A DNA stretch of 12,196 bases from an uncultured Acidimicrobiales bacterium (GCA_937942965.1 CALDGN010000144.1:1-12196); one strand, 5' to 3'. Numbered from the stretch's first letter, positions 1-8,050 are shown. A program made the numbers and translations. The notes: generated by a model not told the origin, from the sequence alone.

Positions 1-708
1 GCGTCCGTCCTCGGGGTTGTCGCCAACGCCGACCCACAGTTGCAAGCCATGGCTCCAGTCGGTTTCACGGTCAGCGCCACGCTCCTGGACACGCTCGGTG
101 CCCTCGACGAAGCGGCGAGCCGAACACCAGGCCGCCAGCCATCCGTCGCCGAAGCGTGCGGCTCGGTCGATTGCCGCGTTGCTTCGTCCTCCCACCAGGA
201 AGGGGACACGCTCGGTCGGCGTCGGCCGGATCTTGCCTTCGGTGAAGCCGTAGAACTCGCCGTCGCCATCGACGGTCTCGCCATCGAGCAGGCGGCGGAC
301 GATGTCGACGGCAACGTCGGTGCGTCGACCTCGGGTCTTGGGGTCGACATCGCAGACCTCGAACTCGTGGCGGTCTTCGCCGCCGACCCCGATGCCGACG
401 GTGAGACGGCCCGGTGCCGCGGTCGCCAGGGTGGTGATTTGGCGGGCAGCGACCATCGGATGGCGCAACGCGAGCAGGAACACGCCGACGTGCAGGTCAA
501 GGCGAGGCTCGATGCCGCTCAGGGCTGCGAGATGAACGATGCCGTCCATACCGCTTCCGTTGTGGAAGCTGACGTGGTCGGCGGTGAAGAGGTGGTCGAT
601 GCCGGCGTCAGCGATCGAGCGAAGGAGCGTTTGCTTGGCGGTCGCATCGAGTGTCTCGAAGCCACGTGGCGCGGTGATGCCGACCTTGAGTTCATCGGTG
701 ATGCTCAC
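1..708 (-). CDS. LLM-class (luciferase-like) flavin/F420-dependent oxidoreductase, C-terminus cut off by window edge
   Basis: The frame is open from a GTG at 708-706 to the window edge and gives 236 residues. It starts M-S-I-T-D-E-L-K-V-G-I. Seen in the sequence: a TIM-barrel luciferase-like pattern with TADHVSFHNG (42-51), GVFLLALRHP (75-84), the hallmark APGRLTVGIGVGGEDRHEF (98-116), the RGRRTD helix start (126-131), and RVPFLVGGRSNAAIDRAARF (167-186) followed by GDGWLAAW (187-194). Proteins of this family use FMN or F420 to oxidise or reduce small organic substrates. The APGR-x-x-x-GIGVG pattern is common in actinobacterial F420-type members, but the cofactor is inference. The GTG overlaps the TGA of the upstream flavoprotein gene as GTGA (708-705), so the two genes are probably translated as a coupled pair. 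Roughly 40-100 residues should be missing, judging from the usual family length. The exact substrate is unknown. Confidence 0.88.
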   Translation of the reverse strand, partial: MSITDELKVGITAPRGFETLDATAKQTLLRSIADAGIDHLFTADHVSFHNGSGMDGIVHLAALSGIEPRLDLHVGVFLLALRHPMVAARQITTLATAAPGRLTVGIGVGGEDRHEFEVCDVDPKTRGRRTDVAVDIVRRLLDGETVDGDGEFYGFTEGKIRPTPTERVPFLVGGRSNAAIDRAARFGDGWLAAWCSARRFVEGTERVQERGADRETDWSHGLQLWVGVGDNPEDGR

Positions 709-1856
709 AGCGTCGAGGTGTTCGTGTCGAGGCCGAGGCGCATGCGTCCGACCGTCTCATACATGCGAGGTGCGACCATGGCGTGTTGCGCCGCGACCGA
801 GGTGTCTCGGAAGCAGCGTTGGATCGGCGAGGTCCGGTAGACGGCCGCACCGCCCGCCGCCCGATACATCGACTCGGCGACCTGGGCCGCCGTCTGCGTC
901 GCGTGGGTTGCTCCGATGCGGATCTTTCGCCGCTGTTCCTCGGACGCCATGCTGCCGGCGAGCGCGGTCTCCCACGTCTCGTTGATGGCATCTTCGAGGA
1001 AGGCCCAGGCGGAACCCAGTCGTGCCTCGGCCAAGCCGACTTCGGCCTGAATGGTCGCCCGTTCTGCGAGTGGCTTGCGGCTTCCTTGGGGAAGCTTGGT
1101 TGCGGCGAGCGAGACGAGTTCGTGGATCGACCGGCGGGCGATGCCGACTGCGGCCGAGGCGACACCCGAGGCGAGCATGCCGTAGAACGAGAACCGGGAG
1201 AGTTCGTTGTCGCGCACGGCGGGGTCGAGTCCGATCTGGACCCATCGGCCTTCGGGAACGAATGCTTCGGTCACGGCGTAATCGACCGAGCCGGTTCCAG
1301 ACAGGCCAGCGACGTCCCAGGTCTCGATGAACTCGACATCATCGGGATCCATGAAGACGAACGGGACAACGAGTCCGTCGTCTCGCGGCGTGGTCTTGCC
1401 GTCGGCGTCGACGAGGCGGGCGCCGCCACCGATTGTCGTGCAGTGCTTGGTACCCGAGCCCCACTGCCATTGGCCCGTGACCGAGAGGCCTCCATCGACG
1501 GAACGAGCCTTGCCGTTCGGCATGGCAAAGCCGCCGCCGATCGATCCGGCGTCAGCGAAAAGTTCTTGGGCGAAGTCGTTCGGGAGATAGGACGACATGA
1601 GCGATGTGGTCGAGCCGATCGCCACGCACCAGCCGACGGCCCCATCGTGGAAGCCGAAGGCCTCGGTCGCTTCGAGGCTTTCCCACGCGGTGACTCCGGG
1701 ACCGTTGAGGTCCGCGGGCACGTACATGCGGAATGCGCCACTCGGAGCGATTGCGTCGACGAGGTCCTGAGGCAGCGTGCCCGCCGCTTCGATCTCGGCC
1801 GAGCGTTCGCTGATGGCCGGCCCAAGCTCCTGGGCTGCGGCGAGAACAGAGTTCAT
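705..1856 (-). CDS. Acyl-CoA dehydrogenase-fold flavoprotein (HsaA/DszC-like type 2 C-terminal domain)
   Basis: A 383-residue protein. I chose ATG 1856-1854 because a TAGCGT -10 box ends 7 bases upstream. The GTG three codons earlier (1865) overlaps that box and would not be in the transcript. Features: a helical N-terminal domain (1-110); a beta domain with LSVTGQWQWGSG (124-135) and the family signature WDVAGLSGTGSVDY (180-193); and a helical C-terminal domain ending with SPIQRCFRDTSVAAQHAM (343-360), typical of the acyl-CoA dehydrogenase type 2 C-terminal domain. Members include true dehydrogenases and reduced-flavin monooxygenases such as HsaA and DszC. The lack of an obvious catalytic Glu context and the QRxxRD...H motif favour the monooxygenase-like branch, though not decisively. 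The partner luciferase-like gene follows by a GTGA overlap. It is divergent from the MaoC/CoA-transferase operon, suggesting a shared catabolic pathway. Confidence 0.87.
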   Translation of the reverse strand: MNSVLAAAQELGPAISERSAEIEAAGTLPQDLVDAIAPSGAFRMYVPADLNGPGVTAWESLEATEAFGFHDGAVGWCVAIGSTTSLMSSYLPNDFAQELFADAGSIGGGFAMPNGKARSVDGGLSVTGQWQWGSGTKHCTTIGGGARLVDADGKTTPRDDGLVVPFVFMDPDDVEFIETWDVAGLSGTGSVDYAVTEAFVPEGRWVQIGLDPAVRDNELSRFSFYGMLASGVASAAVGIARRSIHELVSLAATKLPQGSRKPLAERATIQAEVGLAEARLGSAWAFLEDAINETWETALAGSMASEEQRRKIRIGATHATQTAAQVAESMYRAAGGAAVYRTSPIQRCFRDTSVAAQHAMVAPRMYETVGRMRLGLDTNTSTL

Positions 1857-1863
1857 ACGCTGC

Positions 1864-1869
1864 ACGCTA
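1864..1869 (-). promoter_or_regulatory. -10 box TAGCGT, probable leaderless promoter of the flavoprotein gene
   Basis: TAGCGT on the minus strand matches the actinobacterial TAnnnT -10 pattern and is separated by 7 bases from ATG 1856. No convincing -35 or Shine-Dalgarno is visible. The spacing implies transcription starting at or next to the start codon. Confidence 0.5.
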
Positions 1870-1943
1870 ATCGGCCACCTGTTCTGGACCCGCAGCGAAC
1901 AGCGGGTCGCAGCAAGGGCTGCGTTTCGAAGGCTTGCGATCGC

Positions 1944-1966
1944 TGACCTACGGTCAGGTCATGACC
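1944..1966. promoter_or_regulatory. Cluster of four TGACC/GGTCA half-sites, candidate operator
   Basis: Half-sites seen: TGACC 1944-1948, GGTCA 1952-1956, GGTCA 1957-1961, TGACC 1962-1966. They form an inverted repeat with a 3-base spacer (first two) and a perfect 10-base palindrome GGTCATGACC (1957-1966). A 6-base-arm version, TGACCT/AGGTCA, is also present (1944-1949 and 1956-1961). The cluster covers the plus-strand -10 box and the MaoC start codon, which is where a repressor would act. The cognate regulator is unknown and not in the window. TetR or GntR families are plausible guesses only. Confidence 0.45.
1949..1954 (+). promoter_or_regulatory. -10 box TACGGT, probable leaderless promoter of the MaoC/CoA-transferase operon
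   Basis: TACGGT fits TAnnnT and is followed by 6 bases and then ATG 1961. This is the same geometry as three other starts in the window. It lies inside the half-site cluster. Confidence 0.5.
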
Positions 1967-2905
1967 GATCCGGCTCTTCGCCACGATGGCTTCCCGAAGT
2001 CGCTCGTCCCCGTGCACGGCCCATTCCCGTCCGCCAAAGTTGCAGGTGCCGGCATCGGCATGGGGTCCTACGGAGACGCAACTCGGACACTCGTCGCGAG
2101 CAACACGCTCCAACCGGACTTGATCTGCGGCATGACGCTCGCCTTGCTTGCTCGACAGCCGCGGCGACCGAAGCCGAGCGGCGAACGCAAGGCGAGTGGC
2201 GTCGCTGGCCGTGTCTGGGTGAGGGAGCGGTTCACCATGCATCGGCCGATTGCTGCCGATGATCCCTGGCAGGTCGTGGGCGAGTCGACGGGCACCTATG
2301 TCCGCAAGGGTCGCAGCTACTCGACGACTCGATCGACGTCGACGACGAGCAGTGGCGAACGGTTCTCGACGAATCTGACCACGGGCCTGTTCAGCTACCG
2401 AGCTGACCCATCGCTGGCGGACTCGGTGCAAGGTCTTCCGATCGAGGACACGCCGACTCCAGAGCCTGATCACGAGGCTGCTCAGTCGAACCCCCACGCT
2501 GCGGCGATTCGCGCCGTGTCGGTCGGTGACGTACTCGGTGGTGTCGAGGTGCCGATGACGCTGGCGATGATGGCGGCCCGCGATACAGACAATCCGGACA
2601 ACCCGATTCATTCCAGCGCCGAAGAAGCGAAGAAGGCCGGTCTTGCACGGCCGATCGCCGGTGGCTCCCACGTGCTGTCGTTTGCGCTCGAAGCGGTGAT
2701 GCAGGAGTTCGGTCCCGAAGCGCTGCTGCACGGCGCCAATGTCGACGTTCGGTGGAAGGCCCCGACCGAAGACGACACGGTGATTCGCCCGACCGCCACG
2801 GTCACCCACGTGGCCGCCGACCACGTCGCATTCGACTTGCACGTCGATCTGGTCGGCGGGCCCACCGCGCTCGTCGGGCAACTCATCATCCCGGTCCCCG
2901 CATGA
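1961..2905 (+). CDS. MaoC-like double-hotdog dehydratase/hydratase family protein
   Basis: A 314-residue protein. The frame is open upstream to a TTG at 1934, but ATG 1961 is chosen because of the -10 box 6 bases before it. The N-terminal half (about 1-160) looks like a divergent hotdog domain. The C-terminal half (about 175-314) carries the MaoC signature D210-N-P-D-N-P-I-H217 followed by A-x-x-A-G-L-A-R-P-I-A-G-G, which in this family binds and hydrates enoyl-CoA thioesters. In PhaJ-type enzymes the catalytic Asp sits 5 residues before the His. Here that position is Pro212, with Asp at -4 and -7, so the active site is shifted or altered. The gene overlaps the CoA-transferase downstream by ATGA, implying coupled translation and a common CoA-thioester pathway. 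Hydratase activity is inference. A non-catalytic hotdog partner or thioesterase-like role remains possible. Confidence 0.82.
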   Translation: MTDPALRHDGFPKSLVPVHGPFPSAKVAGAGIGMGSYGDATRTLVASNTLQPDLICGMTLALLARQPRRPKPSGERKASGVAGRVWVRERFTMHRPIAADDPWQVVGESTGTYVRKGRSYSTTRSTSTTSSGERFSTNLTTGLFSYRADPSLADSVQGLPIEDTPTPEPDHEAAQSNPHAAAIRAVSVGDVLGGVEVPMTLAMMAARDTDNPDNPIHSSAEEAKKAGLARPIAGGSHVLSFALEAVMQEFGPEALLHGANVDVRWKAPTEDDTVIRPTATVTHVAADHVAFDLHVDLVGGPTALVGQLIIPVPA

Positions 2906-5307
2906 GCCCGCTCCGCGGCATCCGAGTACTCGATCTTGCCGACCGTTCAGCCGCACTCACGGGGCGCATCCTTGCCGACCTCGGTGCCGACGTGATCATG
3001 GTCGAGCCCGACGAGGGCAACGCGATTCGCCACTGGGCGCCGTTCATCGCGAACGGGAGCGAGTCAGCCGCGCACCAGTATTTCTCGGCCAACAAGCGGT
3101 CGGTCATCCTCGACATCGCAGGCGAGCGTGACCGGTTCCTTAGGTTGGTCGCCACCGCCGACGTGGTGATCGACACCGAACGCCCCGGTCGTCTTGACGA
3201 GCTGGGACTCAGCCACGACGCACTCCGTGCCGTCAACCCCGACCTGATCCAATGCTCGGTCACCCCGTTCGGCCTCGACAGCGAGTGGCAGAACTGGCAG
3301 GGCTCAGACCTCGTCGCCTGCGCATCGGGTGGGTTGGTCTGGTTGTCGGGGGAGCCACGCGGCGTGCCGGTGCACGGCGGAGCGAACGTCTCGTATGCGA
3401 TGGCTGGACTGATCGGAGCGTCGTCGATCTCGATTGCCCTGCACCATCGCACCGATCTGGCCGAACGAGGCATCGGTGATGCTGGCGCGCACATCGACAT
3501 TTCGTTGCAAGAAGCCGCGTGCATGGCAACGATGCAGACCGCGAACCCGACCCAGTGGACCTGGCACAACCGGATTCCTCGACGGCCCGGGCTTTCCGCC
3601 GCACTGCGGTGCGCGGACGGCGGCCACGTCGGTCACCTCGTTCGCCCCGACCGCCTGCCTGCGTTCCTCGCCTGGGCGGAACGAGAGGGCATCGATCACG
3701 GCATGACGGCCGATGATTGGCGCTGGGCGCGTATCGATGCGCCGTACAAGGACAATCCGGTGATCGCGACGACACGGGCGCTTGCGGCGAAGCTGACCCG
3801 CGACGAGTTCGCGGCCGGAGCACTCGAAGCCGACATTGTTTGCCTACCCGTGCTCGGCCTCGACGATCTTGCGACGACCGAGCAGTACATGGTGAACGAG
3901 CAGTTCGTGACCGTGACCAACGAGGTGCTCGACCAGGAACTGGGGTTCCCTCGCTCTCCGGTCGATGGCATGGCGACTCCGATCCAGCTTCGCCGAGCTC
4001 CGTCGTTGGGTGAGCACCAAGAGCTGCTTGAGGAACTCGAGTCTGTCGATTCGGCGACTTCCTCCGCGGTCGCGGCGACGACACAAGACCCGGCGAGTGC
4101 GCTCGACGGGTTGCGCGTTGTCGACTTCACCTGGGTGCTCGCCGGCCCGATCGGCACTCGCGTCCTCGCGAGCTTCGGGGCCGAGGTCATCCGCATCGAG
4201 TCGTCGAAGAAGCCGGACTCGATGCGTAGCCAGATCGGCCCTGACGGCACCCCCGACCCGGACCTCGGTGGTCTCTACAACGCGGTCAATGCCGGTAAGA
4301 AGTCGCTCGCGATCGATGTCACGACCGAGGCGGGCAAGAAGATTGTGCGGGAGCTGATTGCGACCGCAGACGTTGTCGTCAACAACTTCCGCCCCGGCGC
4401 CATGGAACGCATGGGGTTCGGATTCGAGGCGCTGCGCTCGATCAAGCGCGACATCGTCATGCTCAGCCTCCCGGGCGCTCACGACAAGGGGCCGTGGGCT
4501 GGACGGCCGAGCATGGGCAACATCTTGATGGCTGCTTCGGGCTTCAACATGTTGACCGGCTTCCCCGATGAGCGACCCCGGGGGATTGGCATCGCGTATC
4601 CGGACTTCACCGGACCTCATCTGCTGGTCACGACGATCCTGGCCGCGCTCCGAGAACGTGATCGAACGGACCAGGCACAAGAGATCAACCTGACCCAGCT
4701 CACTGGCATGATCTCGCTCTTAGGTGCCGAGTGGTTGCACTACACGGCGACTGGGACCGTGCCGCCTCGACCGGCGAACCGCGACGCAAACTTCTGCCCG
4801 CATGGCGTCTACCCAGCAGCGTCGAGCGAGGACAGCGATGACGAGTGGATCGCCATCGCGGTGCGAGACGATGACGCCTGGCGCCGGTTCGCCGCGCATC
4901 TGGACAGCTCGCTGATTGACGACCCGCGCTTCGAGACGCATCAGGCGCGCAAGACGAACGAGGACGCGCTCGATGCCCTCGTGCGCGAGTGGACTTCGAC
5001 CCGTGACAAGTGGACCGTAGCGGTCGAACTCCAAGCCATCGAAGTCGCAGCGGCACCGGTTGAACACCTGCGGGACACGCTCGAGCGAGATCCGCAACTT
5101 CGACACCACCATCAGATCGTGCATCAGCCAGCCCGTCCCGATGTCGACATCCCGATCGACCGCGAGGCGGCCCGCTGGCGTGGAACCGACCACGAGTTGC
5201 ATCGAGCGCCTGGGGTTGGAGAACACAACCATCACGTGATTTGTGAGCTGCTGGGCTACAGCACCGATGCCTATGCACAACTCGTGATCGACGACGTTCT
5301 GGGCTGA
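2902..5307 (+). CDS. Tandem-fused family III (CaiB/BaiF) CoA-transferase, second active-site Asp replaced by Asn
   Basis: An 801-residue protein starting at ATG 2902, which overlaps the MaoC stop as ATGA. The open frame continues upstream, but the family start M-x-P-L-R-G-I-R-V-L-D-L fixes this Met. Two CoA-transferase III domains lie in tandem: about 1-375 and 400-801, joined by a Ser/Ala/Thr-rich linker near 376-398. Each begins with the L-x-G-[IL]-R-V-[LV]-D signature (residues 4-11 and 401-408). Single-domain enzymes are about 400 residues and act as dimers, transferring CoA between carboxylic acids through a catalytic Asp in a V-D-[VI]-S context. Domain 1 keeps it (HIDISLQEA, Asp199). 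Domain 2 reads QEINLTQL, with Asn596 at the matching place. The fusion may thus be an internal pseudo-dimer with one active site. Its likely job is to activate or recycle an acid in the neighbouring catabolic route. Confidence 0.9.
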   Translation: MSPLRGIRVLDLADRSAALTGRILADLGADVIMVEPDEGNAIRHWAPFIANGSESAAHQYFSANKRSVILDIAGERDRFLRLVATADVVIDTERPGRLDELGLSHDALRAVNPDLIQCSVTPFGLDSEWQNWQGSDLVACASGGLVWLSGEPRGVPVHGGANVSYAMAGLIGASSISIALHHRTDLAERGIGDAGAHIDISLQEAACMATMQTANPTQWTWHNRIPRRPGLSAALRCADGGHVGHLVRPDRLPAFLAWAEREGIDHGMTADDWRWARIDAPYKDNPVIATTRALAAKLTRDEFAAGALEADIVCLPVLGLDDLATTEQYMVNEQFVTVTNEVLDQELGFPRSPVDGMATPIQLRRAPSLGEHQELLEELESVDSATSSAVAATTQDPASALDGLRVVDFTWVLAGPIGTRVLASFGAEVIRIESSKKPDSMRSQIGPDGTPDPDLGGLYNAVNAGKKSLAIDVTTEAGKKIVRELIATADVVVNNFRPGAMERMGFGFEALRSIKRDIVMLSLPGAHDKGPWAGRPSMGNILMAASGFNMLTGFPDERPRGIGIAYPDFTGPHLLVTTILAALRERDRTDQAQEINLTQLTGMISLLGAEWLHYTATGTVPPRPANRDANFCPHGVYPAASSEDSDDEWIAIAVRDDDAWRRFAAHLDSSLIDDPRFETHQARKTNEDALDALVREWTSTRDKWTVAVELQAIEVAAAPVEHLRDTLERDPQLRHHHQIVHQPARPDVDIPIDREAARWRGTDHELHRAPGVGEHNHHVICELLGYSTDAYAQLVIDDVLG

Positions 5308-5449
5308 ATCAACTCGATCCGTCTACCCAACTGATCTCAAAGACCCGAATCAGGGCTGGTACTTCTACCCAACTCGGCGGACCCCCTGCCGTTCGGTCTG
5401 CGTCTTGCTCAGGAGCGGTCCGAGCAGGCCGACTGGAGCCCGGAACGTT
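5308..5449. other. 142-base intergenic region before the c-di-GMP gene
   Basis: This is the longest gene-free stretch in the window. It contains an 11-base direct repeat (listed separately) and a short inverted pair TGCTC (5406-5410) / GAGCA (5422-5426). I see no clear terminator with a T-tract, no tRNA and no convincing -35/-10 pair. Confidence 0.5.
5322..5374 (+). repeat. 11-base direct repeat TCTACCCAACT, two copies
   Basis: Identical copies occur at 5322-5332 and 5364-5374, 42 bases start to start, which is four helical turns, so both would face the same side of the DNA. They lie between the CoA-transferase stop and the c-di-GMP gene. A regulator-binding role is possible but unproven. 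Confidence 0.4.
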
Positions 5450-8050
5450 ATGGGCCTTTACGACCGCGGTGATCCCGACATTGGTGTGACTCGAAGTCAG
5501 CTCGCACTTGGAGTTCGACGCGACCGCCCGCACGCCTATCGAATCGCCGATGTTGGCGGGCCGCTCGTGCTGGCCGTCTTGTGGCTCCTCCTCCCGTTCG
5601 AAGCTTCGTCGACCGCCCGTTGGGTTGGCGCCGTTGTCATCTTCGCGATCGGTCCGCTCGACCAAGTCGGTCGACACAAGCTTCCGCCGTCGTGGTCGAA
5701 CATCTTCCTGCTTGGGGTTCGGGTCGTCGTGGCATCGCTCCTCGCCGCCGCTGTCCCGTTTATGTGGTACCCGGCTGCGGTGCTTCTCATGGGGATGTCC
5801 GCAGGGTCGACGACGGTCGAGTCACCCAATCGCGTTGGTGGGCTCACGCTCCTCAGCATTGGCTGCCTCTCGTTGGTTGGCGCGATACACCAGGTCGCGC
5901 ACTGGTATCTCGTCGTGGCTGCGTTCGTCGTCACCATGGGCGCCCACTGGGCATGGTTCCGAGAGTGGAGCGACGAACGAGCCGAAGTCGATCGACGCCA
6001 CGAAGAGATGGTCGACCGCGCCCGCATGTTCTCGTGGGAAATCGACAGCGGTACCGGTGAGATCGTGTCGCTCGCCGGCAACACCGAAGCGGTGTTGGGT
6101 TGGAAGCCCGAAGAACTCGTTGGAAGACACGTCGCGACGATCGTCGACGTGCAGATTGCGGAAGAAGCGATGCGCGATGGCGATGGCGTGCGACGCTTCG
6201 GGTCCGAGGTGCACTCTGTCGTGTCGGCCAAGCACCGGGACGGTACCGAAGTCGTCCTTCGCGAAGTCCGACTCCATTCGCCGCGCCGCTCCATCGTGCG
6301 AGGCGTCTCGGTGGACATGACCGAACTCGCCCGAGCCACCGAGGCGCTGCGCTATCAGGCCGAACACGATGCGCTCACCGGTTTGTCGAATCGCACGGTC
6401 GTCGAAAAGGTGGTGAGCGTTGCGCTGCGCGAGAACCCGGATCAACCGATCACGCTGATTCACGCCGATCTCGACCGCTTTAAAGAAGTCAACGACACGC
6501 TTGGGCACCCCGCAGGTGATCGACTCTTGCGAGTGCTGGCAAGCCGCCTGACGCAAGGACTCTCGCACCTCGACGCAGTCGCCCGGATGGGCGGCGACGA
6601 GTTCGCCTTCGTGGCGCTTGGCGTGCACGGTGCCGAAGCTGCTTGCAAGCTCGGCGAGGAGATCCACCGTCTGGCAACCGACCCGATCGAGGTTGATGGC
6701 TTGCAACTGGCCGTTGCCTGCTCCGTCGGTGTCGCCTGGTCACCTGACCACGGCAGCTCTTACGAGGACTTGCTCAAGCGAGCCGACATTGCGACCTATC
6801 AGGCCAAACGAGAGGGCGGCGGTGTCGTCGCCTTTGAGTCGACGCCTGACGATCTCTCGATCCGACGCCTGCAGCTCATCTCTGAAGTTGGCGGGGCACT
6901 GGACCGAGGAGAGTTCGAACTTCACTTCCAGCCCCAAGTCGACCTTGCGACCGGTGCCATCGTTGGCGCCGAAGGCCTTGCCCGCTGGCGGCATCCCGAG
7001 TTCGGGCTGCTGTCACCTGGTGGCTTCTTTCACGCCATCGAAGTGGCTGCGGACTACCAGCGCTTCAGCAATGAAATGCTGCGCCAGGCCGCAGACTTCG
7101 CGGCCCAGATCGCCGCCTCTGGTCACCGACTGCATGTCGCCGTGAACCTCGGTTCGATGAGCTTTCTCGATCAGCGGCTACCAAAGACGGTCGCCAGCCT
7201 GCTCCAGGACCGCAACCTGGACGGGTGCGCGCTCACGCTCGAGGTCATCGAATCCGATCTGCTCGATGAACAACGCGGAGCAGCCGTGTTCCGCGAACTC
7301 GAACAGCTCGGGGTTCGTCTGTCGATCGATGACTTCGGCACCGGGTACTCGACCTTCAGTCGCCTTCGAGCGCTCGACGTGGCCGAGGTCAAGATCGACC
7401 GGGCGTTCGTGCAGGGCTTGGGCATGTCCGCTGAGGACGCGATCATCGTGCGATCCACGGTGCAGCTCGCCCAGCTACTCGGGCTCGATGTCGTGGCCGA
7501 AGGTGTCGAAACCAAGCACCAGCTCGAATGGCTCCAGCGGATGGGATGCGGCGTTGCGCAAGGCTTCTTGTGGTCGCCCGCCGTGCATCGCGACGACATG
7601 ATTGCCCTGATTCTTGCGGGTACGACCTACGACGTTGGTTTCGACGGTACCCACCATCTCGAAGGCGAACGTCTCGACATCGAAGTTCGGGGCGCGCTCC
7701 TCGACCAGATGGACAACCTGCCGATTCGGGCTGCGTTGGTTGGGCTGCTTGAACGGCTTGACGCAACGGCCACGGGGCGCGGCATCGTGGTACGCGATCT
7801 TGCCGGCCGGCTGCTGGTCGCGAACGAGACCTTCAAGGCGCTGCTACCACCAGGTACCTATACCGGTCTCGTTGGTTCACACGATGATGGACTGCTCGCG
7901 GGCCGGGGCCCCGGCGCTCTTTCGATCGCCTCGAGCGGGCTGTCTGGCGTTGAGGGATTCCATACGACGGTGTTGCCGCTTCGGGATCGAAATGGTCGCA
8001 CCGTTGGTGCGGTGCACATGGTCACCGAAGCAGAGCAAACAACGGCTTAG
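5450..8050 (+). CDS. Membrane-anchored PAS-GGDEF-EAL c-di-GMP turnover protein with C-terminal PAS-like segment
   Basis: An 866-residue protein from ATG 5450. A TTG at 5405 would add 15 residues of unremarkable sequence, so the Met is preferred, with a weak TGGAG about 11 bases upstream. Order: several hydrophobic helices (about 28-170) with Trp/His-rich loops; a PAS domain (about 185-290); GGDEF (about 305-470; HDALTG at 306-311 and intact GGDEF at 381-385, diguanylate cyclase site); EAL (about 485-730); and a PAS-like tail (about 770-860). The usual RxxD inhibitory site is S372-H-L-D375, so product inhibition may be lost. The EAL motif is E508-G-L. The other phosphodiesterase residues look present: Asn566, Glu598/Glu601, Asp627-Asp628-F-G, Lys648 and Glu684. 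Both activities are therefore possible. It probably acts at the inner membrane in response to a ligand or redox signal. It is convergent with the next gene and overlaps it by 4 bases. Confidence 0.92.
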   Translation: MGLYDRGDPDIGVTRSQLALGVRRDRPHAYRIADVGGPLVLAVLWLLLPFEASSTARWVGAVVIFAIGPLDQVGRHKLPPSWSNIFLLGVRVVVASLLAAAVPFMWYPAAVLLMGMSAGSTTVESPNRVGGLTLLSIGCLSLVGAIHQVAHWYLVVAAFVVTMGAHWAWFREWSDERAEVDRRHEEMVDRARMFSWEIDSGTGEIVSLAGNTEAVLGWKPEELVGRHVATIVDVQIAEEAMRDGDGVRRFGSEVHSVVSAKHRDGTEVVLREVRLHSPRRSIVRGVSVDMTELARATEALRYQAEHDALTGLSNRTVVEKVVSVALRENPDQPITLIHADLDRFKEVNDTLGHPAGDRLLRVLASRLTQGLSHLDAVARMGGDEFAFVALGVHGAEAACKLGEEIHRLATDPIEVDGLQLAVACSVGVAWSPDHGSSYEDLLKRADIATYQAKREGGGVVAFESTPDDLSIRRLQLISEVGGALDRGEFELHFQPQVDLATGAIVGAEGLARWRHPEFGLLSPGGFFHAIEVAADYQRFSNEMLRQAADFAAQIAASGHRLHVAVNLGSMSFLDQRLPKTVASLLQDRNLDGCALTLEVIESDLLDEQRGAAVFRELEQLGVRLSIDDFGTGYSTFSRLRALDVAEVKIDRAFVQGLGMSAEDAIIVRSTVQLAQLLGLDVVAEGVETKHQLEWLQRMGCGVAQGFLWSPAVHRDDMIALILAGTTYDVGFDGTHHLEGERLDIEVRGALLDQMDNLPIRAALVGLLERLDATATGRGIVVRDLAGRLLVANETFKALLPPGTYTGLVGSHDDGLLAGRGPGALSIASSGLSGVEGFHTTVLPLRDRNGRTVGAVHMVTEAEQTTA

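Noticed and set aside
40..840. Long plus-strand open frame opposite the LLM oxidoreductase, and similar frames opposite other genes (for example 783-1946 and 1853-2956)
   Set aside because: GC-rich antisense shadows: their translations have no family motifs, while the opposite strand carries clear domains.
5405..5449. TTG start extending the c-di-GMP protein by 15 residues
   Set aside because: The added residues look like non-coding translation and no better ribosome site supports it; ATG 5450 is preferred.
8047..8050. Four-base convergent overlap of the c-di-GMP and SDR genes as a possible frameshift
   Set aside because: Both proteins end at normal family C-termini, so this is ordinary tight packing.
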